Origin: Nemertoderma westbladi
Taxonomy: Eukaryota > Xenacoelomorpha > Nemertodermatida > Nemertodermatidae
Direction of reading: 5' to 3'
Length of the DNA stretch: 26,460 nt
Assembly (NCBI GenBank): GCA_032718475.1
Contig: JAUCBJ010003691.1
Span: forward strand, 1-26,460
Below are positions 1 through 9,655 of the stretch, in pieces (the stretch's first letter is position 1; every line of letters starts with the position of its first letter). The notes beneath the pieces were generated by a model. It saw nothing but the letters and a program-made list of their open reading frames with translations, had not been told where the DNA came from and did no database searches. The position numbers and the translations under genes were made by a program.

Positions 1-1740
1 GTATTAATATTTGAATTAGGCATAGGGCAACTTACGAGACAAGGGCCGTGGAATGTGCATCATTTGATGAACCCGTATTTAGCAGGAATTGGTGTAACCC
101 AGATTTGTCTTTGTTTTTTCCTTGTGGTTTCCTATTCAATTGCTATTTCCTACTTCATTTTTTACTTTGGAATGTCATTTCAGACTCAATTACCATGGAG
201 TATTTGCCCGACAAATGTTGGTGATCCTTTCGGGAACTTGTCTATCATGCAGTATACTGGCCACACTTGTGTTGATATTTCACCTGTAGAATTCTTTTGG
301 TTCGATAGAACTTTAGGTGTGCCGAATGATATCAACGTCACACCGCAATTACAATATACTCTGGTTGTAACTTCTATATGTGCTTGGACGATGTTAACAA
401 TCTCTATAATGTATGGAGCTAAAGGATCCACCAGAGTTGTCTATGGTACAGTTACTCTTCCATATCTCACGCTGTTGTGCCTACTCGTAAAGTCAATTGG
501 ATTGAAGGGCAGTGGGGAAGGCCTTGCTTATGTTCTCTCTCAGGATTTTGGAAAAATTGGAGATCCTAGAATATGGTTAGCGGCCGGGGAACAGGTTGTG
601 TTTTCATTAGCACTTGGATGCGGGTTTAATACATTGATGGGGGCAACTCAACCGAGGCACAATAACTTCGTTCGTGATGCGGTGATAATTTGTAGTGTTG
701 ATACATTTACCTCACTTATGGCATCTGTAATCGTATTTAGCATGGCCGGACATAGAGCCCACATGGATAGGGAAACTTGTGTGGCTGTGCATGGCGCGGA
801 ACACGAACTCTGTCTTTTTCACAAGATGTTTGATAAGGCCGAACTCACAGGATTTGCCCTTCCTTTAGTTTACATGTCACATGTAATTTTAGAGTTTGGA
901 AATTCTGCACCATTCTGGTCTCTACTCTTATATTTAACCTTAATATTACTGGGAATCGATTCTTGTTTTGGATATATTCAAGTGATTCTGAATGCACTAG
1001 AAGATTACCGATGCGCACTAAAATTATCTGGCACTTTAAGGGTTATCCTTCTATGCCTATTTATATTTTCATGCAATTTAATATTTACACTCAACATTGC
1101 TTACTTTTTGAGTGAAATATATGATCAATACGTTAAAAGTTTGTTTATGATGTTGGTTAGCTGCGTTGGTTATGTATCAATTCTGCATAGAATCCATATT
1201 AGGCGTTTAATATCCGATTTTGAGACAATGATCGGATATAAGATAAATATTTTTCTCATCTTTTCTATGAAATATATTGCTGCTGCGATTTTTATTATTC
1301 TTGCAATAATAGGAATAGTTGTTCAGTTAAAAAGTGGTATCAAATATTCACAATACAACAAGGTTAAACAACAAATGAGAAAAATGGAAATTCCTCCAAT
1401 ATTCACTGCTATTGGTGTTCTCATTATTATATTTGCTCTCATGTGGATACCATTGTTAGCCATTCTTGAACGTTTTAAACACCAAGGATGCGTTCACAAG
1501 CATCGGCGACAATATTTTCCAAGGAGGGCTCTTCGGAAACACCACGGACTTCCTCCTGAAACTGTTTTCAGCAAACTGGAAAAACGTTTACTTCGCATCG
1601 ATAAATCAGAACCTGATGATTTCATTACAAAGGAAGAGAAAACAAAGACCACACATACAGCCGGCAATGAAGACTTAAATACTGGGCAGACCAAAGATAC
1701 ACGAGTTGTGGACTTTATAATACCAGATATACAAATATGA
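1..1740 (+). CDS. SLC6-family Na+/Cl--dependent transporter, 3' part (5' end outside window)
   Basis: The frame is open from base 1 to the TGA at 1738-1740, giving 579 residues without an intron. It begins in TM2 (FELGIGQ) and then shows the SLC6 order of features: TM3; a large extracellular loop with LPWSIC and a second Cys (about residues 69 and 90, the usual disulfide pair); ISPVEFFWFDRTLGV before TM4; VVYGTVTLPY in TM5; DFGKIGDPRIW; and TM6 with FSLALGCGFNTLMG followed by RHNNFVRDA. TM8 has LGIDSCFG, matching the usual LGLDS region. About four further hydrophobic helices follow, then a basic cytoplasmic tail of about 85 residues. TM1, with much of the ion site, would lie upstream. Family members couple Na+ and Cl- gradients to uptake of amino acids, amines or osmolytes at the plasma membrane. 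I cannot assign a substrate, and the sequence is divergent enough that it may be a lineage-specific member. The family call is strong. Confidence 0.9.
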   Translation, partial: VLIFELGIGQLTRQGPWNVHHLMNPYLAGIGVTQICLCFFLVVSYSIAISYFIFYFGMSFQTQLPWSICPTNVGDPFGNLSIMQYTGHTCVDISPVEFFWFDRTLGVPNDINVTPQLQYTLVVTSICAWTMLTISIMYGAKGSTRVVYGTVTLPYLTLLCLLVKSIGLKGSGEGLAYVLSQDFGKIGDPRIWLAAGEQVVFSLALGCGFNTLMGATQPRHNNFVRDAVIICSVDTFTSLMASVIVFSMAGHRAHMDRETCVAVHGAEHELCLFHKMFDKAELTGFALPLVYMSHVILEFGNSAPFWSLLLYLTLILLGIDSCFGYIQVILNALEDYRCALKLSGTLRVILLCLFIFSCNLIFTLNIAYFLSEIYDQYVKSLFMMLVSCVGYVSILHRIHIRRLISDFETMIGYKINIFLIFSMKYIAAAIFIILAIIGIVVQLKSGIKYSQYNKVKQQMRKMEIPPIFTAIGVLIIIFALMWIPLLAILERFKHQGCVHKHRRQYFPRRALRKHHGLPPETVFSKLEKRLLRIDKSEPDDFITKEEKTKTTHTAGNEDLNTGQTKDTRVVDFIIPDIQI

Positions 1741-2317
1741 ACAAACATAAATCAATTTCGTATATCAATTATTATGATTTGTTACTGATTATAAAACGTG
1801 TTTGTGGCATCAAATTATACATAATTCGGAAATGCTTAATTATAATCAATTTCTGATATTGAATGGGTGATTCTTTTTAGGCTCATTAAGCCAAGGAGTG
1901 CCTGTTCACCACCATGGGTGATCTTCCACAGCAAACCCTTCCACTCTGTTTCGTAAAGGAATTCCTGTTCACCACCATTGGTGATCTTCCACAGTAAACC
2001 CTTCCACTCCGTTTCCCAGGTTGCTTTGGTTCTGATATTTAAAGATGGATGTATTATATTGGGGTAAAAACTTGTAATAACATCTTTATTGAACTGTTAT
2101 TTGTTTTTATGTACGTATGTTTTGTACAAGTCTTATACTATACTATTATATGGTCAAAGTATTGTCATAGAGAAATACGAAACACCAGTTTACTAATGAC
2201 TAAAGTGTCTTACTTAGGATAAATCGGTGAGAAATATCTAAGCCTTTAGTTTGATGTGAAGCTGCGTCGCCAAAACTGTCGCTGTGCTGTATCCACTCGG
2301 ACACTGCGATATTAGTT
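1741..2317. other. SLC6 3' flank and intergenic DNA
   Basis: AT-rich sequence after the SLC6 stop, probably including its 3' UTR. Apart from the tandem duplication at 1889-2016 I see no coding sequence. No convincing AATAAA signal stands out close to the stop codon. Confidence 0.5.
1889..2016. repeat. 63-bp tandem duplication
   Basis: Two adjacent copies of a segment containing CCTGTTCACCACCATNGGTG and the following CTTCCACAG-AAACCCTTCCACT. The shared CCTGTTC starts at 1901 and again at 1964, a 63-bp period, with few mismatches. It lies just past the SLC6 stop, possibly within its 3' UTR. Confidence 0.8.
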
Positions 2318-2468
2318 GAACTGTTACTTGGCCCTTCGTTTAATTTTGATTACGATCATTATTCTAAGTTATTCTAGAAATATTATAATTGAATTGTTGC
2401 CATGGCAACTATGGTAAACATGCTTATAGTATCTAGTATATATATAAGTATATAGTATCTATCAGATA

Positions 2469-2716
2469 GGGGAGGAAACTGGACGCAATAAAAATTAATC
2501 CCTCTCCAGGGGAAATTCGACGCAAATAACAGCTGATTATTCTCAAAAATAAAACTGTAACCAGTTCTATTGTGTTTAATTTATTGTTTTGGTTAAAATA
2601 ACGTGCCACTGTAACCTGCTCCTTTCCCTAAATTGAGAATCTAACATTGAGGCGGGATATTAATTCGCCAAGGCGGGTTTTGCGTCGAGTTCCCCCCCCC
2701 CCCCCCCCCCCCCCCC
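2469..2716 (-). repeat. C-tract repeat family, copy A (reverse orientation)
   Basis: The ends are inverted: GGAAACTGGACGCAA near 2475 and TTTGCGTCGAGTT then 25 Cs at 2692-2716. Between them lies the family core TTTATTGTTTTGGTTA followed by CTGTAACCTGCTCCTTTCCC. The matching position of the opposite foldback arm (about 5760-5785) lacks this block, so it looks like an insertion after the foldback formed. Confidence 0.75.
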
Positions 2717-4636
2717 TGTCTCGTATCTATAGTGTCTATTATTCACTGACAATAACACATGCATACACCGTGTCCTGGAATATAGTGTCGTTATTCAAGT
2801 ACCTGGACCTCCCCACCCCCCCCCAAATTTTTCTACAAATCGTAATGAGATTGCATGAAATTTGAAACAGAGATAGTTTCACCTCCCGACCCCTGACTGG
2901 GTGAGCCACAATTTTTATTTTTGCTTTCAATCTTTAGCTACAAGCGTTTGAAAAAGGTGTCCCCGGTGATATTTCACCAGTTACACTGCAGTTATTCATG
3001 AACCTTATCGTGATTTGTTGGTAGAAATAGAAAGCTAACCATGCAAGGATTCCAACAATGTAAAAATATTTGAATTTGGTTGGGAAATAGTTTTATTATA
3101 TTAAATAAAAACACTATATTCTAGAACATTTGTTTATATATGAATAGCTACATAATAATATGTTTAAAGAAGCATTGCATTGTTGCCGCGGATTGCTGAA
3201 ATAAGAGTGGGCCGATCGTTTCCCTATTTATGGCCTTAGTTTCATAATATTTCCTTAGAAACTTATTTTATGCTATTTTAGGTAGGTGGATATGATGACT
3301 AGGGTTCATAGAAATGTAATAAAATGTCTTTCTGAAATTTTTATCTTGGATTTGCCAAGGTAGCCGGGTGCAAGTTCAAACTTTGCGCGCCTGTATTTCA
3401 AGGCGACAATGGATTCTTCCCTTGAGATTTGGTAGGTTATTAAAGGAAATAAAAGTCTATCAAAATATTTTACATTTTAATTTGTTTACATTCTCGTTGC
3501 ACCATGGAAATAAGTAGAATGAAAGTCTACCAATTCTATAAAACACCATTTTTATTCGGTTTGTCAGTCTAAATAATAAGTTAAAATGCCAACATTTTAT
3601 TTTATAATTCGTCAATTGTGAATCATATTTTTAAAAGTCAACATTTGCCAATAAACTAAACTGTCCAATCAGAGAGCAAGACCTGTGATAGCATGATTTT
3701 GACATTCCAGAATATTAAATTTCGGTTAGCAATTATTAGAAATAAAGGACAGCCACCAGGCATGTTTGTTGAAAATTATATAAGTAGTAAATAGTAGCCG
3801 AAGTTCTATCTGGCGGTCATAATGGGAAATTATCGTAATTCCCGTCACCATGGAAACGGAATTAAAAAAAAATTTTAATGTAAAATATTTTGATAGGCTT
3901 TTATTCCCTTTACTCATATACCAAATCTCAAGAACAGGATCCCTTGTCGTCTTGAATTACAGGCGCTCGAAATTTGAACTTTGCACCCGGTTACCTTGGC
4001 AACTACAAGATAAAATTCCAGAGAGACATTTTATTCATTTCTACGAACCCTAGTCATCATATCCACCGAACCAAAGTAGCATAAGATGGGTTTCTAAGGA
4101 AATATTATGAAAATAGTGTCATAAATAGGTAAACGATCGGCCCACGCTAATTTCAGCAATCCGCTCGCTGCATGACCTGTTATTTAGTACACCTTGATTG
4201 TTACCCAGCTACGTATGGGATAAACAAAACGTTCCAGAATATGATGTATTTATTAAATATAATAAATGGCGTGCAGGGGAAGCAAATACATGCAACTTTC
4301 GAATACCCATATCTCGGCTATTTCTCTACCAAATTCAAATGTTTTTGCATTTCTGGAATCCTTGCACGGTCAGCTTTCTATCGGTACCAATAAATCGCGA
4401 TAAGGTTCAAGAATAAATGCAGTGTAACTGGTGAAATATCACGGGAGACACCTTTTTCAAACGTGTGTAGCTAAAGATTGAAAGCAAAAATAAAAATTCT
4501 GGCTCACCCAGCAAGGAGGAGGGAGGTGAAACTATCTCTGTTTCAAACTTCATGCAATCTCATTAAGATTTGAAGAAAAATTTGGGGCGGGGGGTCCAGG
4601 TACCTGAATAACGACACTATATTCCAGGACATGGTG
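2717..4636. repeat. Inner arms and loop of the foldback
   Basis: The left arm 2717-3508 and right arm 3848-4636 are inverted copies. Landmarks: GATATTTCACCAGTTACACT at 2967-2986 is the reverse complement of AGTGTAACTGGTGAAATATC at 4421-4440, and GGCCGATCGTTT at 3210 pairs with AAACGATCGGCC at 4132. The arms carry no long reading frame; the short frames seen in them are chance. The loop (3509-3847) is AT-rich and has no recognised content. Confidence 0.75.
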
Positions 4637-4638
4637 TA

Positions 4639-5716
4639 ATGGGGTACAACTCCGTCCTAAAGAGTAGCATTTGCTTCGCCCACCGCATAATGCTTTACAT
4701 CCACATTTACCTTAGTTAATTGCGGCAACTTTTTGCAATGGGACGTAGGGCAGTACATAACACCTTCCAGGAATCAACTTCATTGACCCAACCCCACTTG
4801 TTTGGCACTGCATTTTTGGCTGGCTGTATTGCATAGCTCCAAATGTGACCAGCTTGATAAGCACCACGCTTCACATGTTCTCCGAGTGCACCTTGTGTTG
4901 GCGGAATTGTGTCATGGAGAAAGTCTCGCCTTATTTACTGATGTAACTGGACTAGATCTATCAAACATATGAAGAAGCTGACTATAAAGATGCTGACACA
5001 CGGATATCCCTACATGCTCGGCATGCAGCCATAGAGGGAGACGAATTTCTACTCATTGAAACCAATGACACATATATAGTAGTTATAGCCGTATCTCTTA
5101 TGCCCTCCCTTTCTGCATTCGGTCTCGAAAAACTGTGGGTTGCGTTTGGCAATGGAGAACTTCAGAGATGGATCCCTATGAATTAATTTCTGTCTTAGGA
5201 CCGGAAAAACAAGTGGGATGCTCTTCTTCCATGCCTTCACTGTGTGTGATGTAGTATCAAGAGTTTTGTGGCAAAGGAAAAGGACAGCAGGGCAGACATG
5301 GAGTGTATGTGGTGAAGTATCTGTTGTCTTTACTAAACTCAGTCAGTGTCAGGTGAAGATTGCGGACTCTGATCTACAGCTCGACTGGAGAAATTTGTGG
5401 TCTTGATATATGACAGATCAAGCCCAGTTACATAAATAAGTCGAGGCTTTCTCTCTTTGCACGAAAGCAGAGATCATATGACACAATTCCGCCAACACAA
5501 GGTGCACTCAGAGAACACGTGAAGCGTGCTGCTATCAAGTTGGTCACATTTGGAGTCGGGCACAAGTCGGCCAGCCTCAAATTCAGTGCCAAACAAGTTG
5601 GGTTGGGTCAATGGAGATGATTCCTAGAAGGTATTATGTACTGCCCTACGTCCCATTGCAAAAAATTAACTATAAATGTGAATGTAAAGCACTATGCATT
5701 ATGGGTTGTACCCCAT
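4639..5716 (+). mobile_element. TA-flanked foldback element inserted in the large inverted repeat
   Basis: The ends are ATGGGGTACAAC (4639) and GTTGTACCCCAT (to 5716), with TA on both sides (4637-4638 and 5717-5718). The opposite arm of the host foldback, near 2760-2775, gives an uninterrupted version of the site, supporting insertion with a TA duplication. The arms are long: 4639-4918 is an imperfect inverted copy of about 5480-5716, with shared segments such as GCAATGGGACGTAGGGCAGT and CCGCCAACACAAGGTGCACT. The middle (4919-5479) is single copy. A TA duplication suits Tc1/mariner-like or related cut-and-paste systems, but no transposase is present. Confidence 0.7.
4959..5716 (+). pseudogene. 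Frameshifted remnant of a dispersed repeat-borne coding family with PIN/FEN-like acidic motifs
   Basis: Three frames must be followed in turn. First, 4959-5183 reads EEADYKDADTRISLHARHAA, then ETNDTYIVVIAVS and LWVAFGNGELQRWIP. A second frame gives ELISVLGPEKQVG. A third (5218-5403) gives FFHAFTVCDVVS and later KRTAGQTWSVCGEVS. From about 5470 comes SYDTIPPTQGALREHVKRAA, then, after a shift, YQVGHIWSRA, and a Cys-rich end. I recall, from memory only, a family in many invertebrate genomes with the order EEADT..LHA, DTD.VVL, LW.AFG.G, HAFTGCD and IPPT..AL..H.KRA. The spaced acidic residues suggest a PIN or FEN-type nuclease fold; that is inference. The 3' part is also present inverted in the left arm. 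It cannot encode an intact protein. Confidence 0.6.
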
Positions 5717-5905
5717 TATGTATCTGTTATTGTCAGAACTCTATAGACACTATATAATATTCTAATCAGAACAATAAGAAATAGATACTATGTACTTAAG
5801 CATGTTTACCATGGTTGCCATGGCAACAACGCAATTATAAAATTTCTGGAATCACTTAGAACAATGATCTTATTCAATATTATACGAAGTAACCGGAATA
5901 TATGA

Positions 5906-6748
5906 AATTCAAGTATAAGAACAATATTGGATGTGGTTGGCATTGATACAGGTACATTATAATACCCACATGTGTATTATAAACAATCTAAGTAAACACA
6001 ACATCCATCTGGATTGGAACTGTAATTATAAACAATAGTTTTTAAGAGTTTCTACTTAGATATAATATTTCTTGCGAATAATTTTAATTATTGATACTTT
6101 TTCTGACTATGTTACTTAAATTTACCGATAATAAATTACATATTTACCGGTAACTTCTGTTATCTACTAATTTGTATGGCCCATGCGCGGAAATTAACAA
6201 TATTATTATTATTATTTAAAAATATCCTAAAGCAATTTATTTTATTAGGTATTTTTATATCTTTTAAATGGTGTTGAAAAAAAGTCACCCGCTCTAGCAT
6301 TATATTGGGTATTTATTTTAGTTTAAATCATTATTTAATCTAATTTCTGAAACTCGAATGTAAAGAAGCTTCGGCGAGTTTACCGGCAAAAATGAAACTG
6401 TAACTAAAATAGTGACTTTCGTTTAATATTGGTGAGAGAAACAGTCACTGTAACCGTCCCATTCGCCTTTGGTCTTTGCAGACTCTGTTTCAGTTTGTCA
6501 CGTCTTAAAACTAATCAATAATCAGTAAACATTATATTTCTAAATCGAGGTCTAAAAGATTACTTAATACTTAATACTTAGTACCAGTGTCCGGTATGTC
6601 TACAAACAACGTCAACTATCAGTTAAATTATATTATGATCGCAACATTATCTCTAAATTCGAAACATTCGTGTTTATTTTCGATTTGCCTGAAAATAACT
6701 TTATTTTTTGATGCCACAATTCCTACAATGATTATTTTTCCATTACAG
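5906..6748. other. AT-rich non-coding stretch; 3' end is probably intron
   Basis: There are short A/T runs (for example ATTATTATTATTATT near 6203) and no recognisable coding sequence. Its last part, ending TTTTTCCATTACAG at 6748, reads as the 3' end of an intron before the SLC30 exon. I searched for upstream SLC30 exons here and found none. Confidence 0.45.
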
Positions 6749-6897
6749 ATGAGTCGGCAATCCCAGAAGAAGTGCTTCAATTGGCCAATAGGATGCTTCG
6801 ACAGAGATACAATATAGAGCATACCACAGTCCAAGTAGAACTTTATAGACCTATTGTCATGGATGATTGCAGTAAGTGCAAGGACCCTGCTAAATGA
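6749..6897 (+). CDS. Last exon of an SLC30 (ZnT) zinc transporter, ZnT2/3/4/8-like
   Basis: A strong splice acceptor (TTTTTCCATTACAG) is followed by a frame, phase 1, that ends at TGA 6895-6897. It encodes about 49 residues: DESAIPEEVLQLANRMLRQR, then YNIEHTTVQVELYRP, then DDCSKC near the end. HTTVQVE is the hallmark last strand of the cation diffusion facilitator C-terminal domain, and a terminal DCxxC followed by a Pro-containing end is typical of vertebrate ZnT2/3/4/8. These proteins move Zn2+ from cytosol into vesicles; the C-terminal domain lies in the cytosol and mediates dimerisation. The transmembrane part is not found between here and the SLC6 gene. Either the gene starts left of the window with SLC6 nested in an intron, or its other exons are very short or diverged, or this is an isolated fragment. 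Confidence 0.7.
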
Positions 6898-7977
6898 GGA
6901 TATGTCGGGTATTCTATAGCATTCACTGGAAGAATCTTATACGGAGAAAAATGGTCACCTTCCTTAAACTTATTCCATTGCTAGTTTCTTCTGCAATCAA
7001 TTACTACATCAACTGTTGTGACTGGTATATTAAAAAATTAATTGTATACTTGCCATTTTTTGCAATTCTCAGTGGTCAATTTTCCAGGAAGTGATGTTTG
7101 ATTGGTTAACTAGTTGACTATTATAGTAGGCACTGTAAATGTGTTCTTTGAATACGTCAGCGCAATGATATAAACCAAACCTCAGAACATTTCAAAAGCC
7201 GTCAGAAATGATCAATAATATTTTTATTAATAAATGTGACGGATTGTGTACTTAAAATAATGGCACAAACACATCTTACATAAATTAAGAATTAAATTTT
7301 AATAAAATTTTCTGTAGCTGACATCCCTTATATTTATTTTGGTATTGTATAAGCCATTCCCGTTGCCATCGAACTCAGTAAATTATAATGGCGGGTTTTG
7401 AAAAACAAAAATACCGATGTGAATTTTATAGAAGTTTATGTTATTTTTTCCTTCTGTGACGCATGATGGCCTTGGCCTACTATGTCATGGTTGACGTCAC
7501 ATTGTCTGTGTTTGTCTTTATTTACAGTATTGTTCATAATTGTAAATATTTAGCTAAAAGTGATTGGACTACTCTGTGATTAATTTAATTGGTCATTTTA
7601 TGGTATATGCATGCATAATAACTAAGGTTCTTAATTATAGTTTAGAACTCCGTGATGCATTGCATACAGTATCTAGGCCTACTTACAGTTTCTGTTAATC
7701 CGTGTAGAATCATTCTTACTTAGCAGCCATGTAAACAACAAATTTATAATAATTATTGTCAATCAAAACAATTATAAAAACCACATGGTATATATATAGG
7801 AACAGTAACAACCCTTATTTAATTTGATTTATAGTTGGGTCTGAAATAAACTCAAACACTCATCCCGTTAAAAAGACTTTAAAAAATACAGCTATTAGAA
7901 ACGGGTCAGAGTAAAACGCGGATCCGGATTAAAATAATTAAAATATATTATGTTTTAGATAATTTTTTCTCTTACAG
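6898..7977. other. Non-coding, AT-rich; contains a consensus CRE palindrome
   Basis: Probably SLC30 3' UTR followed by intergenic or intronic DNA. The only distinct site is TGACGTCA at 7492-7499, the consensus cAMP-response element; a single 8-mer is weak evidence for regulation and no start of a gene is seen next to it. No repeats of note. Confidence 0.4.
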
Positions 7978-8060
7978 CGAAGACATTCAAGCCAGGCAAT
8001 GCAAGGGCACTAAATAGTGAGGTTGCCAAGGTAGAAGACAGTTTACAAAACATAAGATAA
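7978..8060 (+). other. Candidate short terminal exon of an unidentified gene
   Basis: A good acceptor (AATTTTTTCTCTTACAG ending 7977) is followed by a 26-codon frame beginning KTFKPGNARALNSEVAK and ending QNIR before TAA at 8058-8060. I do not recognise the peptide. The composition is plausible for protein, but a frame of this length after an acceptor-like site can arise by chance. Confidence 0.2.
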
Positions 8061-8923
8061 GTAGGTACAGTAATCACTTACACCAATCATGTTTATATTT
8101 GCTGATACACAAACTAATAAATAAACAGGCAACACTGGCACGCCCGTATCTCAGTTATTTCTCATCGTATTTTCTTTAAAAAGGATTTGGAACCACCATA
8201 ATGCCCCTTTCCCGATTTGGAACCACCATAATGCCCCTTTCCCGATTTGGAATCACCATAATGCCCCTTTCCCCTTTTCGTTTTCGTGGTACCACGAGAA
8301 TATCCAATATCCTTAGTTTGCACGTAATTTGATGAAAATCCTTTCACACACTAAAAAGTTTTTGCAACTTTAGTGTCTTCAGGCTTAATCTAAAACGGAA
8401 CCCAATATCCAATATTGGTTTGTGTAGCAAAAAAACGTACAAGCTGTGTTCGTGCCATCAGTATCAATATCATTTTTTATTATTGTAACCCAATAAGTAT
8501 TAGTAGGCTATTATTATAATCGCAATAATTTTTATTGTCCGTTTAAATCCTTTTTTGTCCTTTTTTTTTATTTTTTATGTCCTCCAAAAGTCTAATGTTA
8601 GGTTCCATGCTACCGGTTTCTCTACTGCTGTTCTCTCAGGCTATCAGTACCGGTATTAGTATATATAGCACTATTTTGCTGTATGTTATGTACAGATGTA
8701 GGTATAAAGCAGGTATTTCTGTATTTTAGTACCGGTACCGGCACCGCCGGTACTGCTATAGGCCTACTGTGTAGCCTACCATTTAAATACGGTAATGGTA
8801 GGCCTACCGGTTGTGCTAATAAATTTTAAATAATTGATAGGCCAAACTTGATTGCAGGATTTTTAAAATGTGGATATACCTTTCACATAATTTAGGCCTA
8901 TTACTGTATTAGTTTTATCGTCT
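8061..8923. other. Non-coding with short GGTAC/CCGGT-rich palindromes
   Basis: Apart from the 30-bp minisatellite (8184-8273) this holds AT-rich DNA and, at about 8725-8815, a cluster of ACCGGT, GGTACC and TAGGCCTAC palindromes. No coding sequence is recognised. Confidence 0.4.
8184..8273. repeat. 30-bp minisatellite, three copies
   Basis: Units start at 8184, 8214 and 8244 with GATTTGGAACCACCATAATG and differ at single bases. As 30 is divisible by three, the minus strand reads a ten-residue repeat (GKGHYGGSKS). The enclosing minus-strand frame has no ATG, so I treat this as DNA repeat, not a gene. Confidence 0.85.
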
Positions 8924-9655
8924 CTGTAACCTGCTCCTTTCCCTCAATTAGTAAAATGATCGTTTATTGTTTTGGTTAGAAAATCCCGCCTCTGTAACCT
9001 GCCCCTTTCCCTCAATTAGTAAAATGATCGTTTATTGTTTTGGTTAGAAAATCCCGCCTCTGTAACCTGCCCCTTTCCCTCAATTAGTTAAATGATCGTT
9101 TATTGTTTTGGTTAGAAAATCCCGCCTCTGTAACCTGCTCCTTTCCCTGAATTGGTAAAGTGACCGTTTATTGTTTTGGTTAGAAAGGCCCGCCTCTGTA
9201 ACCTGCCCCTTTCCCTCAATTAGTTAAATGATCGTTTATTGTTTTGGTTAGAAAATCCCGCCTCTGTAACCTGCTCCTTTCCCTCAATTAGTTAAGTGAT
9301 CGTTTATTGTTTTGGTTAGAAAATTCCGCCTCTGTAACCTGTCCCTTTCCCTCAATTAGTTAAATGATCGTTTATTGTTTTGGTTATAAAATCCCGCCTC
9401 TGTAACCTGCTCCTTTCCCTCAATAAGTTAAGTGATCGCTTATTGTTTTGGTTAGAAAATCCCGCCTCTGTAACCTGCTCCTTTCCCTCAATTAGTTAAG
9501 TGATTGTTTATTGTTTTGGTTAGAAAATCCCGTCTCTGTAACCTGCTACTTTCCCTGATTTGGTAAAGTGACTGTTTATTGTTTTGGTTAGAAAACTCGG
9601 CCTTAACCTGCTCCTTTCCATCAATTGGTAATTGTTTTTGGCTATAAAATGAGTG
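8924..9655 (-). repeat. 68-bp satellite array, eleven units, related to the C-tract repeat core
   Basis: Each unit reads CTGTAACCTGCTCCTTTCCC, CAATTAGTTAA, a GATCG, TTTATTGTTTTGGTTA, GAAAATCCCGCCT. The TAACCTG landmark recurs at 8927, 8995, 9063, 9131, 9199, 9267, 9335, 9403, 9471 and 9539, exactly 68 bp apart; a last, diverged unit follows at 9604. The unit has the same core as the dispersed C-tract repeats (copies A, B, C), in the orientation of copy A. Confidence 0.95.

Larger units (their letters stand above)
2318..5905. repeat. Large imperfect inverted repeat (foldback structure)
   Basis: The two halves are reverse complements over most of their length. The outer arms pair 2318-2465 with about 5760-5905; a shared landmark is GTTGCCATGGCAAC followed by TATGGTAAACATGC at 2395-2425, against the reverse complement near 5803-5830. 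The inner arms pair 2717-3508 with 3848-4636. The central unpaired part is about 340 bp (3509-3847), and both inner arms end at a CCATGG. Divergence is visible throughout, so the structure is old. Weaker similarity may extend to about 2287 and 5951. It could be a very large foldback or MITE-like element, or a segmental inverted duplication. I see no transposase. Confidence 0.8.

Noticed and set aside
7492-7499. TGACGTCA as a functional cAMP-response element
   Set aside because: A lone 8-mer with no adjacent gene start; mentioned but not called as a regulatory site.
8924-9655. Regular repeats as a CRISPR array
   Set aside because: The 68-bp units are contiguous and conserved along their full length with no unique spacers, and the context is animal.
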